DNA from: Alphaproteobacteria bacterium
GTDB lineage: Bacteria > Pseudomonadota > Alphaproteobacteria > Rickettsiales > SXRF01
Reading direction: 5' to 3'
Length of the DNA: 6,614 nt
Assembly (NCBI GenBank): GCA_019243895.1
Contig: JAFATP010000013.1
Coordinates: forward strand, 1-6,614
This document shows positions 1 to 5,984 of the stretch, piece after piece. The notes under the pieces were generated by a model. The model had not been told where the DNA came from. It did no database searches and saw nothing but the letters and a program-made list of their open reading frames with translations. Numbering within the stretch: the first letter of the stretch is position 1; the number at the start of each line of letters is the position of its first letter. A program made the position numbers and the translations under genes.

Positions 1-1285
1 CTATGAGGCCATCGCCGCAGCGCGCCAGCACAAGCCGGATATCATCCTGCTGGACGTGATGATGCCGGGTGTGGACGGATTTGAAACCTGCAAGCTGATT
101 AAGCAAGACCCGGAAATCTCGCATATTCCCGTGGTAATGGTTACCGCGCTTTCAGATCAGTCGGACCGCGTGCGCGGGCTGGAGGTGGGCGCCGATGATT
201 TTCTCACCAAGCCGATCAACGACATGGCGCTGTTCGCGCGCGTGCGCTCGCTGGTGCGCATCAAGGTGCTGCTGGACGAGCTTCGCCTGCGCGATCAGAC
301 GCTGCTGCAGATGGGCATTGCCGCCGAAGCGGGGAAAAGCTTTGTTTCGGATGTGAATGGCGCGCGCGTGCTGCTGGTGGATGATGACCCCGTACAGGCC
401 AAGCAGATCACGGCCAAGCTCGGCGAAACCTACCAGGTGGACTGGCTGCAGGAGGCGGACGTGGAGCCGGCGGTGAAGAAAGCCACCGCCATGCCGTATG
501 ACGTCATTATGGTGAGCGCATTGCTGATGGATGAAGACGGGCTGCGGCTGGCGTCGCTGATGAAAAGCCATGAGGAAATACGGCACGTGCCCATCCTGAT
601 GCTGGTGGATGAAGACGACACCGCCACCATGCTCAAGGTGCTGGAGATGGGCTTTAACGATTATTTGCGCGTGCCGGTGGACAAGAATGAGATGACCGCG
701 CGCGTGCGCACGCAGATTCGCCGCAAGCGATACCAGGAAGCACTGCGGGCCACTTATCAGCAAAGCATTTCGCTGGCCATCACCGACGCTTTGACCGGTC
801 TTTATAACCGGCATTACCTCAATACCCATCTGGAGAACATGACGCGGCAGTCATTAGAGGGTAAAAAGCCGCTGACGGTGATGATGATGGACATGGATCA
901 TTTCAAATCGGTGAATGACCAGCACGGGCACGATGCGGGCGACATGGTGCTGAAGCGCCTGGCGGAGATCATTCTGCAAAGCTCGCGCAGCGCCGATCTG
1001 GTGGCGCGCTACGGCGGCGAGGAATTCGTGGTGCTGATGCCGGAAACCGGCCTGCCGGAAGCGGGCGACGCGGCGGAGCGCCTGCGCAAGACGGTGGAAA
1101 GCACGCCGTTCAACGTGGAAGGGGCCTGCATCTTCAGCACCATCAGCATCGGCATCTCCACCCTGAAGTTCGGTGGCGGGCTGATGAAGCAGGACGAGTG
1201 CGGAACCGACCTGCTGAAGCGCGCCGACGGTGCGCTGTACGAAGCTAAAAACGGTGGACGCAACCAGGTGAAAATCGCGGATTAA
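1..1285 (+). CDS. pleD: PleD-like response regulator diguanylate cyclase (5' end cut off)
   Basis: Makes cyclic di-GMP from two GTP under phosphorelay control; in the PleD family this drives cell-cycle polarity and the motile-to-sessile switch. The reading frame is open from base 2, giving 427 visible residues; Caulobacter PleD has 454, so about 30 N-terminal residues lie upstream. Receiver 1 shows the phosphoacceptor Asp in LLDVMMPG (fragment residue 18, codon 53-55) and the conserved Lys in FLTKPI. Receiver 2 (about residues 121-240) starts with LLVDDDP, but the phosphoacceptor position is Ser (residue 172) and the signalling Lys is Arg (YLRVP, residue 223), so it should be a non-phosphorylated adaptor as described for PleD. 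The GGDEF domain has DALTGLYNRHY, the metal-binding MMDMDHFK, an intact GGEEF active site (338-342) and an RxxD inhibitory site (RSAD, 329-332) five residues before it. The gene ends at TAA 1283-1285, overlapping the convergent xthA. In Caulobacter divK precedes pleD; that position is outside this window. Confidence 0.93.
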   Translation, partial: YEAIAAARQHKPDIILLDVMMPGVDGFETCKLIKQDPEISHIPVVMVTALSDQSDRVRGLEVGADDFLTKPINDMALFARVRSLVRIKVLLDELRLRDQTLLQMGIAAEAGKSFVSDVNGARVLLVDDDPVQAKQITAKLGETYQVDWLQEADVEPAVKKATAMPYDVIMVSALLMDEDGLRLASLMKSHEEIRHVPILMLVDEDDTATMLKVLEMGFNDYLRVPVDKNEMTARVRTQIRRKRYQEALRATYQQSISLAITDALTGLYNRHYLNTHLENMTRQSLEGKKPLTVMMMDMDHFKSVNDQHGHDAGDMVLKRLAEIILQSSRSADLVARYGGEEFVVLMPETGLPEAGDAAERLRKTVESTPFNVEGACIFSTISIGISTLKFGGGLMKQDECGTDLLKRADGALYEAKNGGRNQVKIAD

Positions 1286-2100
1286 CCCTCCCGCGCATCC
1301 GCAAAGCTGGCCAGCAGCGGCGCGTGGTCGGAGGGCTTGTCCAATCCGCGCAGTGTCTTCACAATGACGCAGTCGCGCAGCGCATCCGCCGCCTGCGGCG
1401 ACAGCAGCGGATAATCGATGCGCCAGCCCCGATTGGCCTCGAAGCTGGCGGCGCGGTAATCCCAGAATGTGTATTCGCCGCCGCCATGCGTGCCCTCCGG
1501 CGGGGGATTGATCAGACGGAATCCGTCATAAAAACCCAGATGCAGAATCGCCCGTATGCGCGCCCGCTCCTCCGGGTGATAGCAGACATTGCCGTCCAGC
1601 CGCGCCGGGTCGTAGACGTCGGCGGGATAAGGCGCGACATTGTAATCTCCCCCCACGATCAGCATTTCCTCATATGCCAGCAATGCCAGCAAATGCGCGC
1701 CAAGCCGTTCCAGGAAATGCAGTTTGTAGGGAAACTTATCCGAGTCTAAATTCTGGCCGTTGGGCACGTAAACGGAAGCCACGCGCACCGCCCGGCCGGG
1801 AAGATTCGCTACTGCCTCGATATAGCGCGCATGCCCGAACTGATCTTCGCCGGGCAGGCCGCGCCGCACGTCTTCCAGCGGGAATTTGGAGAGAATCGCC
1901 ACGCCGTTATAGCTCTTCTCGCCGTGCAACGCCAGATTATAGCCCAGCTCCTCCAGTTCCATCGCCGGAAAGGCGTCATCCGTGCATTTGGTTTCCTGCA
2001 ATAGCACGATTTCCGGCATGTCGCGCTTCAGCCAGTCCAGCAGGTGCGGCAGCCGCGCTTTCACCGAGTTGACGTTCCAGATGCCGGTGCGGAAAGCCAT
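1282..2100 (-). CDS. xthA: Exodeoxyribonuclease III / AP endonuclease
   Basis: Base-excision repair nuclease that cuts 5' of abasic sites and removes nucleotides or blocking groups from DNA 3' ends; cytoplasmic and Mg-dependent. The 272-residue protein is a full-length ExoIII-family member (E. coli 268). Catalytic residues are visible in order: Asn9 in WNVNS, Glu36 in LQETK, Tyr111 in VYVPNG, Asp152 and Asn154 in GGDYNVAP, Asp229 in RIDYPL, and Asp258-His259 in SDHAPL. The numbering at Asp229 and His259 coincides with E. coli ExoIII. The start is ATG 2100-2098, preceded by TAAGGAGA at 2115-2108 with 7 bases between. The gene converges on pleD; the two stop codons share the palindrome TTAA at 1282-1285, so there is no intergenic terminator. 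It is separated from the upstream small (-) gene by a hairpin, so it probably has its own promoter in 2101-2204. Confidence 0.96.
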   Translation of the reverse strand: MAFRTGIWNVNSVKARLPHLLDWLKRDMPEIVLLQETKCTDDAFPAMELEELGYNLALHGEKSYNGVAILSKFPLEDVRRGLPGEDQFGHARYIEAVANLPGRAVRVASVYVPNGQNLDSDKFPYKLHFLERLGAHLLALLAYEEMLIVGGDYNVAPYPADVYDPARLDGNVCYHPEERARIRAILHLGFYDGFRLINPPPEGTHGGGEYTFWDYRAASFEANRGWRIDYPLLSPQAADALRDCVIVKTLRGLDKPSDHAPLLASFADAREG

Positions 2101-2107
2101 TGCTCCA

Positions 2108-2115
2108 TCTCCTTA
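2108..2115 (-). promoter_or_regulatory. Shine-Dalgarno site of xthA
   Basis: On the (-) strand TAAGGAGA lies 7 bases before ATG 2100. It is a near-perfect anti-16S match and fixes this start over other in-frame options. Confidence 0.75.
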
Positions 2116-2145
2116 CTGCCGTATCGCAAGAAGAATCGATAGCTT

Positions 2146-2165
2146 CTTTATCGTCCGGGATAAAG
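2146..2165 (-). other. Perfect 7-bp hairpin in the xthA leader
   Basis: CTTTATC (2146-2152) and GATAAAG (2159-2165) are exact inverted repeats around a 6-base loop, 45-65 bases upstream of the xthA start. No clean T-run follows on the (-) strand, so it is not an obvious terminator. It could be an operator or an mRNA leader structure; a chance match is also possible in this AT-richer stretch. Confidence 0.3.
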
Positions 2166-2189
2166 TCTTTCATCTCGTCGTTATCATGC

Positions 2190-2235
2190 CCATTAAAAGA
2201 AGCTGGCGCTAAGCGGTTGCGGCCGCTTAAGCGCC
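2190..2235 (-). terminator. Rho-independent terminator candidate after the small exported-protein gene
   Basis: Bases 2205-2216 (GGCGCTAAGCGG) and 2223-2235 (CCGCTTAAGCGCC) pair over 12 base pairs with one bulged base and a 6-base loop. Read on the (-) strand the stem is followed by AGCTTCTTTTAATG, a T-rich tail. It begins about 20 bases after the stop codon of the 2256-2540 gene, the usual place for a terminator, and would insulate that gene from xthA. The T-tract is interrupted, so efficiency is uncertain. On the (+) strand no T-run follows. Confidence 0.55.
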
Positions 2236-2255
2236 GGAATGAATCGCAAAAGCCT

Positions 2256-2540
2256 TCAACGTATCCTTATGCTGGCGCCGATAACCGGCGGATAGACGGC
2301 CGGATAAGCCACGGGAGCGGGATAGGCATAAGCATAACGCGGGTAGACATAGCCCGGCGCATACACATACCGCGGCGAATAGGCGTAAGGATAAGGGGGG
2401 TAGGCGGGATATGCCGGATAATAGGCGGGCGCGACCACGCCGCCGATGAACACGCCCCCGCGCGCCTGCGCTGATTGCGCGAACAGCGGCAAGGCCAGCA
2501 GACCGAGGAAGGTCAGGGTGAATCGTATGATGCGTTTCAT
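2256..2540 (-). CDS. Small exported Tyr/Pro/Ala-rich protein, function unknown
   Basis: A 94-residue protein. Residues 1-26 form a classical Sec signal peptide: basic start MKRIIR, hydrophobic core (FTLTFLGLLALPLFA), and an AQA cleavage site before RGG. The mature part starts with RGGVFIGGVV and then becomes low complexity: residues 38-85 hold 16 Tyr and 14 Pro, mostly as PAY, YPY and YVY steps, ending PPVIGASIRIR. There is no Cys and no second membrane span, so a periplasmic, outer-surface or secreted location is likely. The start is well supported by AAAGGAGG at 2553-2546, 5 bases before ATG 2540, and a terminator candidate follows the stop. Similar short signal-peptide proteins with Tyr/Pro-rich tails are annotated as hypothetical in many alphaproteobacteria; I do not recognise a named family. 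The gene lies 63 bases downstream of erpA on the same strand, but nothing links it functionally to Fe-S assembly. Confidence 0.82.
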   Translation of the reverse strand: MKRIIRFTLTFLGLLALPLFAQSAQARGGVFIGGVVAPAYYPAYPAYPPYPYAYSPRYVYAPGYVYPRYAYAYPAPVAYPAVYPPVIGASIRIR

Positions 2541-2545
2541 AACAT

Positions 2546-2553
2546 CCTCCTTT
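2546..2553 (-). promoter_or_regulatory. Strong Shine-Dalgarno site of the Tyr/Pro-rich protein gene
   Basis: AAAGGAGG on the (-) strand, 5 bases before ATG 2540, is an essentially perfect ribosome binding site. It supports this small low-complexity frame as a real, well-translated gene. Confidence 0.75.
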
Positions 2554-2564
2554 CTTCCATGATA

Positions 2565-2591
2565 CGGCGAAAGGCATAAAAATCTTCGCCG
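2565..2591 (-). other. Hairpin between erpA and the small exported-protein gene
   Basis: CGGCGAA (2565-2571) is the exact inverted repeat of TTCGCCG (2585-2591), with an AT-rich 13-base loop that can add one more pair across a bulge. It starts about 13 bases after the erpA stop. No T-run follows on the (-) strand, so it is a poor intrinsic terminator. It may be an mRNA 3'-end stabiliser or processing site, and sits just upstream of the next gene's ribosome binding site. Confidence 0.35.
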
Positions 2592-2603
2592 GGTTTAAAA
2601 GTT

Positions 2604-2978
2604 TTACAATGCCACCGAGAAGGAATTGCCGCAGCCGCACCGCGCGGTGGCATTCGGGTTTTTCACCACGAAGCCGGCGCTGCTCAAATCCTCTTCATAA
2701 TCCAGCACGGCGTTTTGCAGGAATTCCAGCGATACCTCATCCACCGCCACGCTGGCGCCGCCGCGCTGAATCAGCAGATCGGCGGGGCAGAGGTTGCCGG
2801 GCGTCAGGTCGAAATGATATTGAAAGCCTGAGCAGCCGCCGCCGTCCACCCGCACCCAGAATTTGGTTCCGGGCGGCTCGTCCGACAGCAGGAACGCGAT
2901 GCGCGCCGCCGCCGCGTCGGTGATCGAAAACACCTGCGGTGGGGCTTGAGGGTGGACAGTGTTTTGCGTTTCAAGCAT
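2604..2978 (-). CDS. erpA: ErpA-type iron-sulfur cluster insertion protein
   Basis: A-type carrier (IscA/SufA/HesB family) that receives Fe-S clusters from a scaffold and delivers them to apoproteins. With the ATG at 2978 the protein has 124 residues, close to E. coli ErpA (114) plus a short N-terminal extension. The three cluster-ligand cysteines are present: Cys49 in GGGCSGFQY, and Cys114 and Cys116 in RCGCGNSF. The VKNPNA...CGCGNSFSV ending is closer to ErpA than to IscA. Cys64 is an extra, non-canonical cysteine. A TTG start at 3014 would add 12 residues (ending FEY) that do not look like the family, so I chose the ATG; however, no good Shine-Dalgarno precedes it. The gene is divergent from dgt, with 41 bases between starts. 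IscA or SufA are alternatives, but the ending and neighbourhood favour ErpA. Confidence 0.9.
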   Translation of the reverse strand: MLETQNTVHPQAPPQVFSITDAAAARIAFLLSDEPPGTKFWVRVDGGGCSGFQYHFDLTPGNLCPADLLIQRGGASVAVDEVSLEFLQNAVLDYEEDLSSAGFVVKNPNATARCGCGNSFSVAL

Positions 2979-2983
2979 ATATT
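2953..2983 (+). promoter_or_regulatory. Possible sigma-70-like promoter of the dgt-argS operon
   Basis: TGGACA (2953-2958, one mismatch to TTGACA) and TATATT (2978-2983, one mismatch to TATAAT) lie 19 bases apart, about 36 bases before the dgt ATG. The boxes sit within and just upstream of the erpA start codon on the other strand. The spacer is longer than the ideal 17, and short AT-rich matches can occur by chance. Confidence 0.3.
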
Positions 2984-3019
2984 CAAATGTAACCGATTTT
3001 TCGAGGAAAGGCAAAGCGC
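2979..3019. promoter_or_regulatory. Divergent erpA / dgt intergenic region
   Basis: Only 41 bases separate the erpA ATG (-) from the dgt ATG (+). The dgt ribosome binding site (GAGGAAAGG, 3003-3011, 8 bases before ATG 3020) occupies part of it. Both promoters must therefore overlap each other or reach into the opposite gene. No clear IscR- or Fur-like palindrome is visible. Confidence 0.5.
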
Positions 3020-4165
3020 ATGTTGGCTTCCTACGCCGCGCATCCCGCCGCCAGCCGGGGCCGCCTGCATACCGAGGCGGAGGATCAGACGCGCAGCTGC
3101 TTCCAGCGCGACCGGGACCGCGTCATCCATTCCACGGCGTTCCGGCGGCTGGAATATAAGACGCAGGTATTCGTGAACCACGAAGGCGACCATTACCGCA
3201 CGCGGCTGACGCACAGCCTGGAAGTGGCGCAGATTGCCCGCTCCCTGGCGCGCGCGCTGGCCCTGAACGAGGATCTGACGGAGGCGCTGGCGCTGGCGCA
3301 TGATCTGGGCCATCCGCCCTTCGGCCACGCGGGCGAAGACGGCCTGCGCGCGGCAATGGCGGATTTCGGCGGCTTCGACCATAATGCCCATTCCATCCGC
3401 ATCGTGACGAAGCTGGAGCAGCGCTATGCGGCGTTTGACGGGCTGAACCTCACCTGGGAGGCACTGGAAGGCATCGCCAAGCATAACGGGCCGGTGGCCA
3501 ATGCGCCGCGGGCGCTGGCGAAATATAACCGCGAACACGATCTGGAATTGGATACCTGGCCTTCCGCCGAGGCGCAGGTGGCGTCCCTGGCCGATGACAT
3601 TGCGTATAACAATCATGATCTGGACGACGGCCTGCGCGCGGAGCTGTTCCATGTGGAGGAGCTCTCCGCCGTGCCGGAAGTGTATGCGGCGTTCACGGAG
3701 GTCAGGCGGCATTGGCCGCATCTGGAGCAAGCCCGGCTGATTCATGAGGCGCTGCGCCGCCTGATCAACCGCATGTGCATGGATGCGCTGGCCACCACCC
3801 GCGCCGCGCTGGCCGCCACCGGCGTGCAAAGCGCGGACGAGGTGCGGCAGCTTGGCCGCCCGCTGGTGGAATTCTCCGCCGGGATGCAGGAAATCAATAA
3901 GCAGCTCAAGCGCTTCTTAAGCGAGCGCATGTATCGCCATTACAAGGTCAACCGCATGTCCAGCAAGGCGCGGCGGGTGACGCGGGAGCTGTTCGATTTC
4001 TTCCTGGCCGAGCCCGAATGCCTGCCTACCGATTGGCGTGCGCTCGCGCCAGGCCCGCGCACGGCGGAAACCGCTCATGTCGTCTGCGATTTTATCGCTG
4101 GCATGACCGACCGTTATGCGCTAGAGGAGCACCGGCGTATTTTCGACGTGAATGCAAGGGGATGA
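3020..4165 (+). CDS. dgt: dGTP triphosphohydrolase-like HD-domain protein
   Basis: HD-superfamily hydrolase related to Dgt, which splits dNTPs into deoxynucleoside and triphosphate and so controls dNTP pools; cytoplasmic and metal-dependent. The 381 residues match the shorter 'dGTPase-like' subfamily common in alphaproteobacteria rather than the 505-residue E. coli Dgt. Motifs in order: FQRDRDRVIHSTAFRRLEYK (28-47); metal-binding His65 in LTHSLEV; His94-Asp95 in LAHDLGHPPFGHAGE; the FDHNAHS region (119-125); and Asp192 in LADDIAYNNHD, the likely fourth ligand of the H...HD...D set. True substrate preference in this subfamily is uncertain. ATG 3020 has GAGGAAAGG just upstream. Its TGA (4163-4165) overlaps an ATG (ATGA at 4162-4165) that belongs to a duplicated copy of the argS start region. 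It is the first gene of the dgt-argS-SPOR operon. Confidence 0.92.
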   Translation: MLASYAAHPAASRGRLHTEAEDQTRSCFQRDRDRVIHSTAFRRLEYKTQVFVNHEGDHYRTRLTHSLEVAQIARSLARALALNEDLTEALALAHDLGHPPFGHAGEDGLRAAMADFGGFDHNAHSIRIVTKLEQRYAAFDGLNLTWEALEGIAKHNGPVANAPRALAKYNREHDLELDTWPSAEAQVASLADDIAYNNHDLDDGLRAELFHVEELSAVPEVYAAFTEVRRHWPHLEQARLIHEALRRLINRMCMDALATTRAALAATGVQSADEVRQLGRPLVEFSAGMQEINKQLKRFLSERMYRHYKVNRMSSKARRVTRELFDFFLAEPECLPTDWRALAPGPRTAETAHVVCDFIAGMTDRYALEEHRRIFDVNARG

Positions 4166-4169
4166 ATAT
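4144..4169 (+). repeat. Direct repeat copy 1 at the dgt stop
   Basis: This 26-base stretch matches 4242-4267 at 21 of 26 positions, with an offset of 98 bases and no gaps. It contains the last codons and stop of dgt and an ATGAATAT identical to the start of argS. It looks like the ancestral dgt/argS overlap. Confidence 0.7.
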
Positions 4170-4263
4170 GCTTGCGTCATTGCGGAAAGCGAAGCCGATG
4201 CGGCAATCGGAACTCGGAATGACGAAAAGCGGTAAACGTGTCGGCGTGAATGTAAGAACATGA
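4162..4263 (+). other. Possible 33-codon relay reading frame between dgt and argS
   Basis: An ATG at 4162 opens a frame of 33 codons ending at TGA 4261-4263. Its start overlaps the dgt stop (ATGA, 4162-4165) and its stop overlaps the argS start (ATGA, 4260-4263), so translation could be handed on through both junctions. The first two codons equal those of argS; the rest reads through a palindromic repeat and is basic (many Lys/Arg), with no family I recognise. Most likely it is a by-product of the repeat insertion, though the ATGA chain could keep argS translationally coupled to dgt. Confidence 0.3.
4175..4224. repeat. REP-like palindromic element in the dgt-argS gap
   Basis: Outer arms CGTCATT (4175-4181) and AATGACG (4218-4224) are perfect inverted repeats. 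Inside, ATTGC (4179-4183) pairs with GCAAT (4203-4207), and GCCG-ATG-CGGC (4194-4204) forms a small stem. Read on the (-) strand it contains GATTGCCGCATCGGCTTCGC and ends CGCAATGACG. I recognise this as the type of dispersed intergenic repeat seen in many alphaproteobacterial genomes; that is from memory, not a search. Only this one copy is in the window. Confidence 0.6.
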
Positions 4264-4267
4264 ATAT
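4242..4267 (+). repeat. Direct repeat copy 2 at the argS start
   Basis: Second copy of the 26-base repeat (see 4144-4169). It covers the true argS ATG at 4260. The purine run before the ATG is AAGGGG in copy 1 and AAGAAC here, so the ribosome binding site in front of argS is weak. Confidence 0.7.
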
Positions 4268-5984
4268 TTATAAGGCCATTGAGAATGAGGTGAAGGCAGC
4301 CGTAGCGGCCCGCTTCGGGGAGGGGCTTGCGCTGGAGAAGATCGAAGCCACGCCTTCGCGCGATGCGGCGCATGGCGATATTGCCACCAACGCGGCCATG
4401 GTGGTGGCGCCGCAGGTGAAGAAAAACCCGCGCGAGATTGCCGCGCAGCTGGCGGAGGCGATGGCGCAAAAACAGGATGTGACAAAAGCGGAAGTGGCGG
4501 GGCCGGGCTTCATCAATCTCACGCTGAGGCCGGAATCATGGCAGGCGGTGATCCCGGTGATTCTGAGCCAGGGCGTCGCCTATGGCGATTCGGCCATCGG
4601 TGCGGGTCGGAAGGTGAATGTGGAATATGTCTCGGCCAATCCCACCGGGCCGATGCACGTGGGGCACGGCCGCGGCGCGGTGTTCGGCGATGCGCTGGCC
4701 GCGCTGATGAGCAAGGCGGGGTTCGATGTCACCCGCGAATATTACATTAATGATGCGGGCGCGCAGATCGACAAGCTGGCCGAGTCGGCATTCCTGCGTT
4801 ACCGCGAGGCGTTGGGCGAGAATATCGGGGAAATACCGGAAGGGTTTTACCCTGGCGAATATTTGAAACCAGTGGGCAAGGAGCTGGCGGAGGCCTACGG
4901 CGCAAAGCTGAGGAATATGCCACGCGAGGAATGGCTGAGCCTGGTGCGCAACCATGTGGTGATTTCCATGATGGGCATGATCCGCGATGATCTGGCGGCG
5001 CTCGGTATTTATCACAGCGTGTTCAGCTCCGAGCGGACGATTGTCGAACGCGGGCTGGTGGATGAGGCGCTGGCGCTGCTGGAAGTGAAGGGGCTGCTTT
5101 ATACCGGCGTGCTGGAGCCGCCCAAGGGCAAGACGCCGGAGGATTGGGAGCCGCGCCCGCAGTTGCTGTTCAGATCCACGGAATTCGGGGATGATTGCGA
5201 CCGGCCTTTAAAGAAATCCGACGGCAGCTGGACGTATCTGACGCCGGATATCGGCTATCATCTGGATAAGATCCGCCGCGGCTTTACGCTGCTGGTGAAT
5301 GTGCTGGGCGCGGACCATGCCGGGTATGTCAAGCGCATCACGGCGGCGGTGGCGGCGCTTTCCGACCGAAAGGTGACGCTGGAGGCCAAGCTGTGCCAGC
5401 TGGTGAAGTTCATGCGCGCGGGCGAACCGCTGAAAATGTCCAAGCGGGCCGGAACGTTCGTCACAGTACGTGAAGTGGTGGATGAAGTGGGGAAAGACGT
5501 GTTCCGCTTCATTATGCTGACCCGGAAAAACGATCAGGCGCTGGATTTCGATTTCGAAAAAGTGCTGGAGCAGAGCAAGGACAATCCCGTGTTTTACGTG
5601 CAATATGCGCATGCGCGCTGTCATTCGGTGCTGCGCAACGCGGCGCAGGAGATGCCGGAAGCGATGGCGGCGCGTGCCGATTTGTTGCTGCTGTCCTCCG
5701 CCGAGGAACTATCCTTGCTGAAGCTGATGGCGGGATGGCCCCGCCTGGTGGAAGGCGCGGCGCTTTCCGCCGAGCCGCACCGGGTGGCGTTTTATTTGCA
5801 GGAGTTGGCGGCCAGCTTTCACGCCTTGTGGAACAAAGGCAATACCGATAATCGTTTTCGTTTTCTGCGGAAAGATGCTATGGAACTGACGGCGGCACGG
5901 CTGATGCTCACCAGGGCGCTTGCCATGGTGATCGCGTCGGGGCTTACCGTGCTGGGGGTGCAACCGCTGGAGGAGATGCGCTGA
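4260..5984 (+). CDS. argS: Arginyl-tRNA synthetase
   Basis: Class I aminoacyl-tRNA synthetase that charges tRNA-Arg with arginine using ATP, in the cytoplasm. The 574 residues are full length (E. coli 577). Residues about 1-90 form the N-terminal tRNA D-loop recognition domain. The catalytic fold follows, with the HIGH signature as HVGH (133-136) inside [14 protein letters not shown] and the KMSK loop intact as KMSK (392-395) in [12 protein letters not shown]. The DALR-type anticodon-binding helical domain starts near [12 protein letters not shown] (448) and runs to the end. ATG 4260 is the family-like start ([11 protein letters not shown]). Its Shine-Dalgarno is weak, and the start overlaps the TGA of the 33-codon frame upstream. 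The stop (5982-5984) overlaps the next gene's ATG by one base (TGATG), indicating cotranscription and probable translational coupling. Confidence 0.97.
   Translation: MNIYKAIENEVKAAVAARFGEGLALEKIEATPSRDAAHGDIATNAAMVVAPQVKKNPREIAAQLAEAMAQKQDVTKAEVAGPGFINLTLRPESWQAVIPVILSQGVAYGDSAIGAGRKVNVEYVSANPTGPMHVGHGRGAVFGDALAALMSKAGFDVTREYYINDAGAQIDKLAESAFLRYREALGENIGEIPEGFYPGEYLKPVGKELAEAYGAKLRNMPREEWLSLVRNHVVISMMGMIRDDLAALGIYHSVFSSERTIVERGLVDEALALLEVKGLLYTGVLEPPKGKTPEDWEPRPQLLFRSTEFGDDCDRPLKKSDGSWTYLTPDIGYHLDKIRRGFTLLVNVLGADHAGYVKRITAAVAALSDRKVTLEAKLCQLVKFMRAGEPLKMSKRAGTFVTVREVVDEVGKDVFRFIMLTRKNDQALDFDFEKVLEQSKDNPVFYVQYAHARCHSVLRNAAQEMPEAMAARADLLLLSSAEELSLLKLMAGWPRLVEGAALSAEPHRVAFYLQELAASFHALWNKGNTDNRFRFLRKDAMELTAARLMLTRALAMVIASGLTVLGVQPLEEMR
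5969..5975 (+). promoter_or_regulatory. Shine-Dalgarno of the SPOR-type gene, inside the argS end
   Basis: GGAGGAG lies 8 bases before ATG 5984, within the last argS codons. It supports the start that overlaps the argS stop. Confidence 0.7.

Noticed and set aside
152..829. Antisense open frame opposite pleD (225 codons)
   Set aside because: Shadow of the PleD receiver domains; rich in His and Gln with no recognisable motif.
1976..2173. Short (-) frame starting MKDFIPDDKEA upstream of and overlapping xthA out of frame
   Set aside because: The first 24 codons look protein-like, but only a weak GAG precedes its ATG and most of the rest is the wrong frame of xthA. Possibly a leader peptide, not supportable as a gene.
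2559..2564. TATCAT -10-like box before the small exported-protein gene
   Set aside because: Transcription from it would start within the ribosome binding site, and no -35 match is present at 16-18 bases.
2227..2640. Alternative 137-codon (-) frame across the Tyr/Pro-rich gene and the erpA end
   Set aside because: It lacks a ribosome binding site and mixes the wrong frames of two better-supported genes; the 94-residue frame has a perfect ribosome binding site and a signal peptide.
2979..3014. TTG start for erpA adding 12 residues
   Set aside because: The extension does not resemble the family, and the only purine-rich match is too far upstream of the TTG.
2804..3829. Long antisense open frame (341 codons) opposite dgt and part of erpA
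   Set aside because: It lies opposite dgt, whose motifs are unmistakable, and has a His/Arg/Gln-rich composition typical of the reverse of GC-biased codons. No ribosome binding site or family motif is seen.
4175..4224. Palindrome between dgt and argS as a transcription terminator
   Set aside because: No T-run follows on either strand and the arms are widely spaced; the sequence matches a dispersed repeat type, and the downstream genes are tightly coupled.
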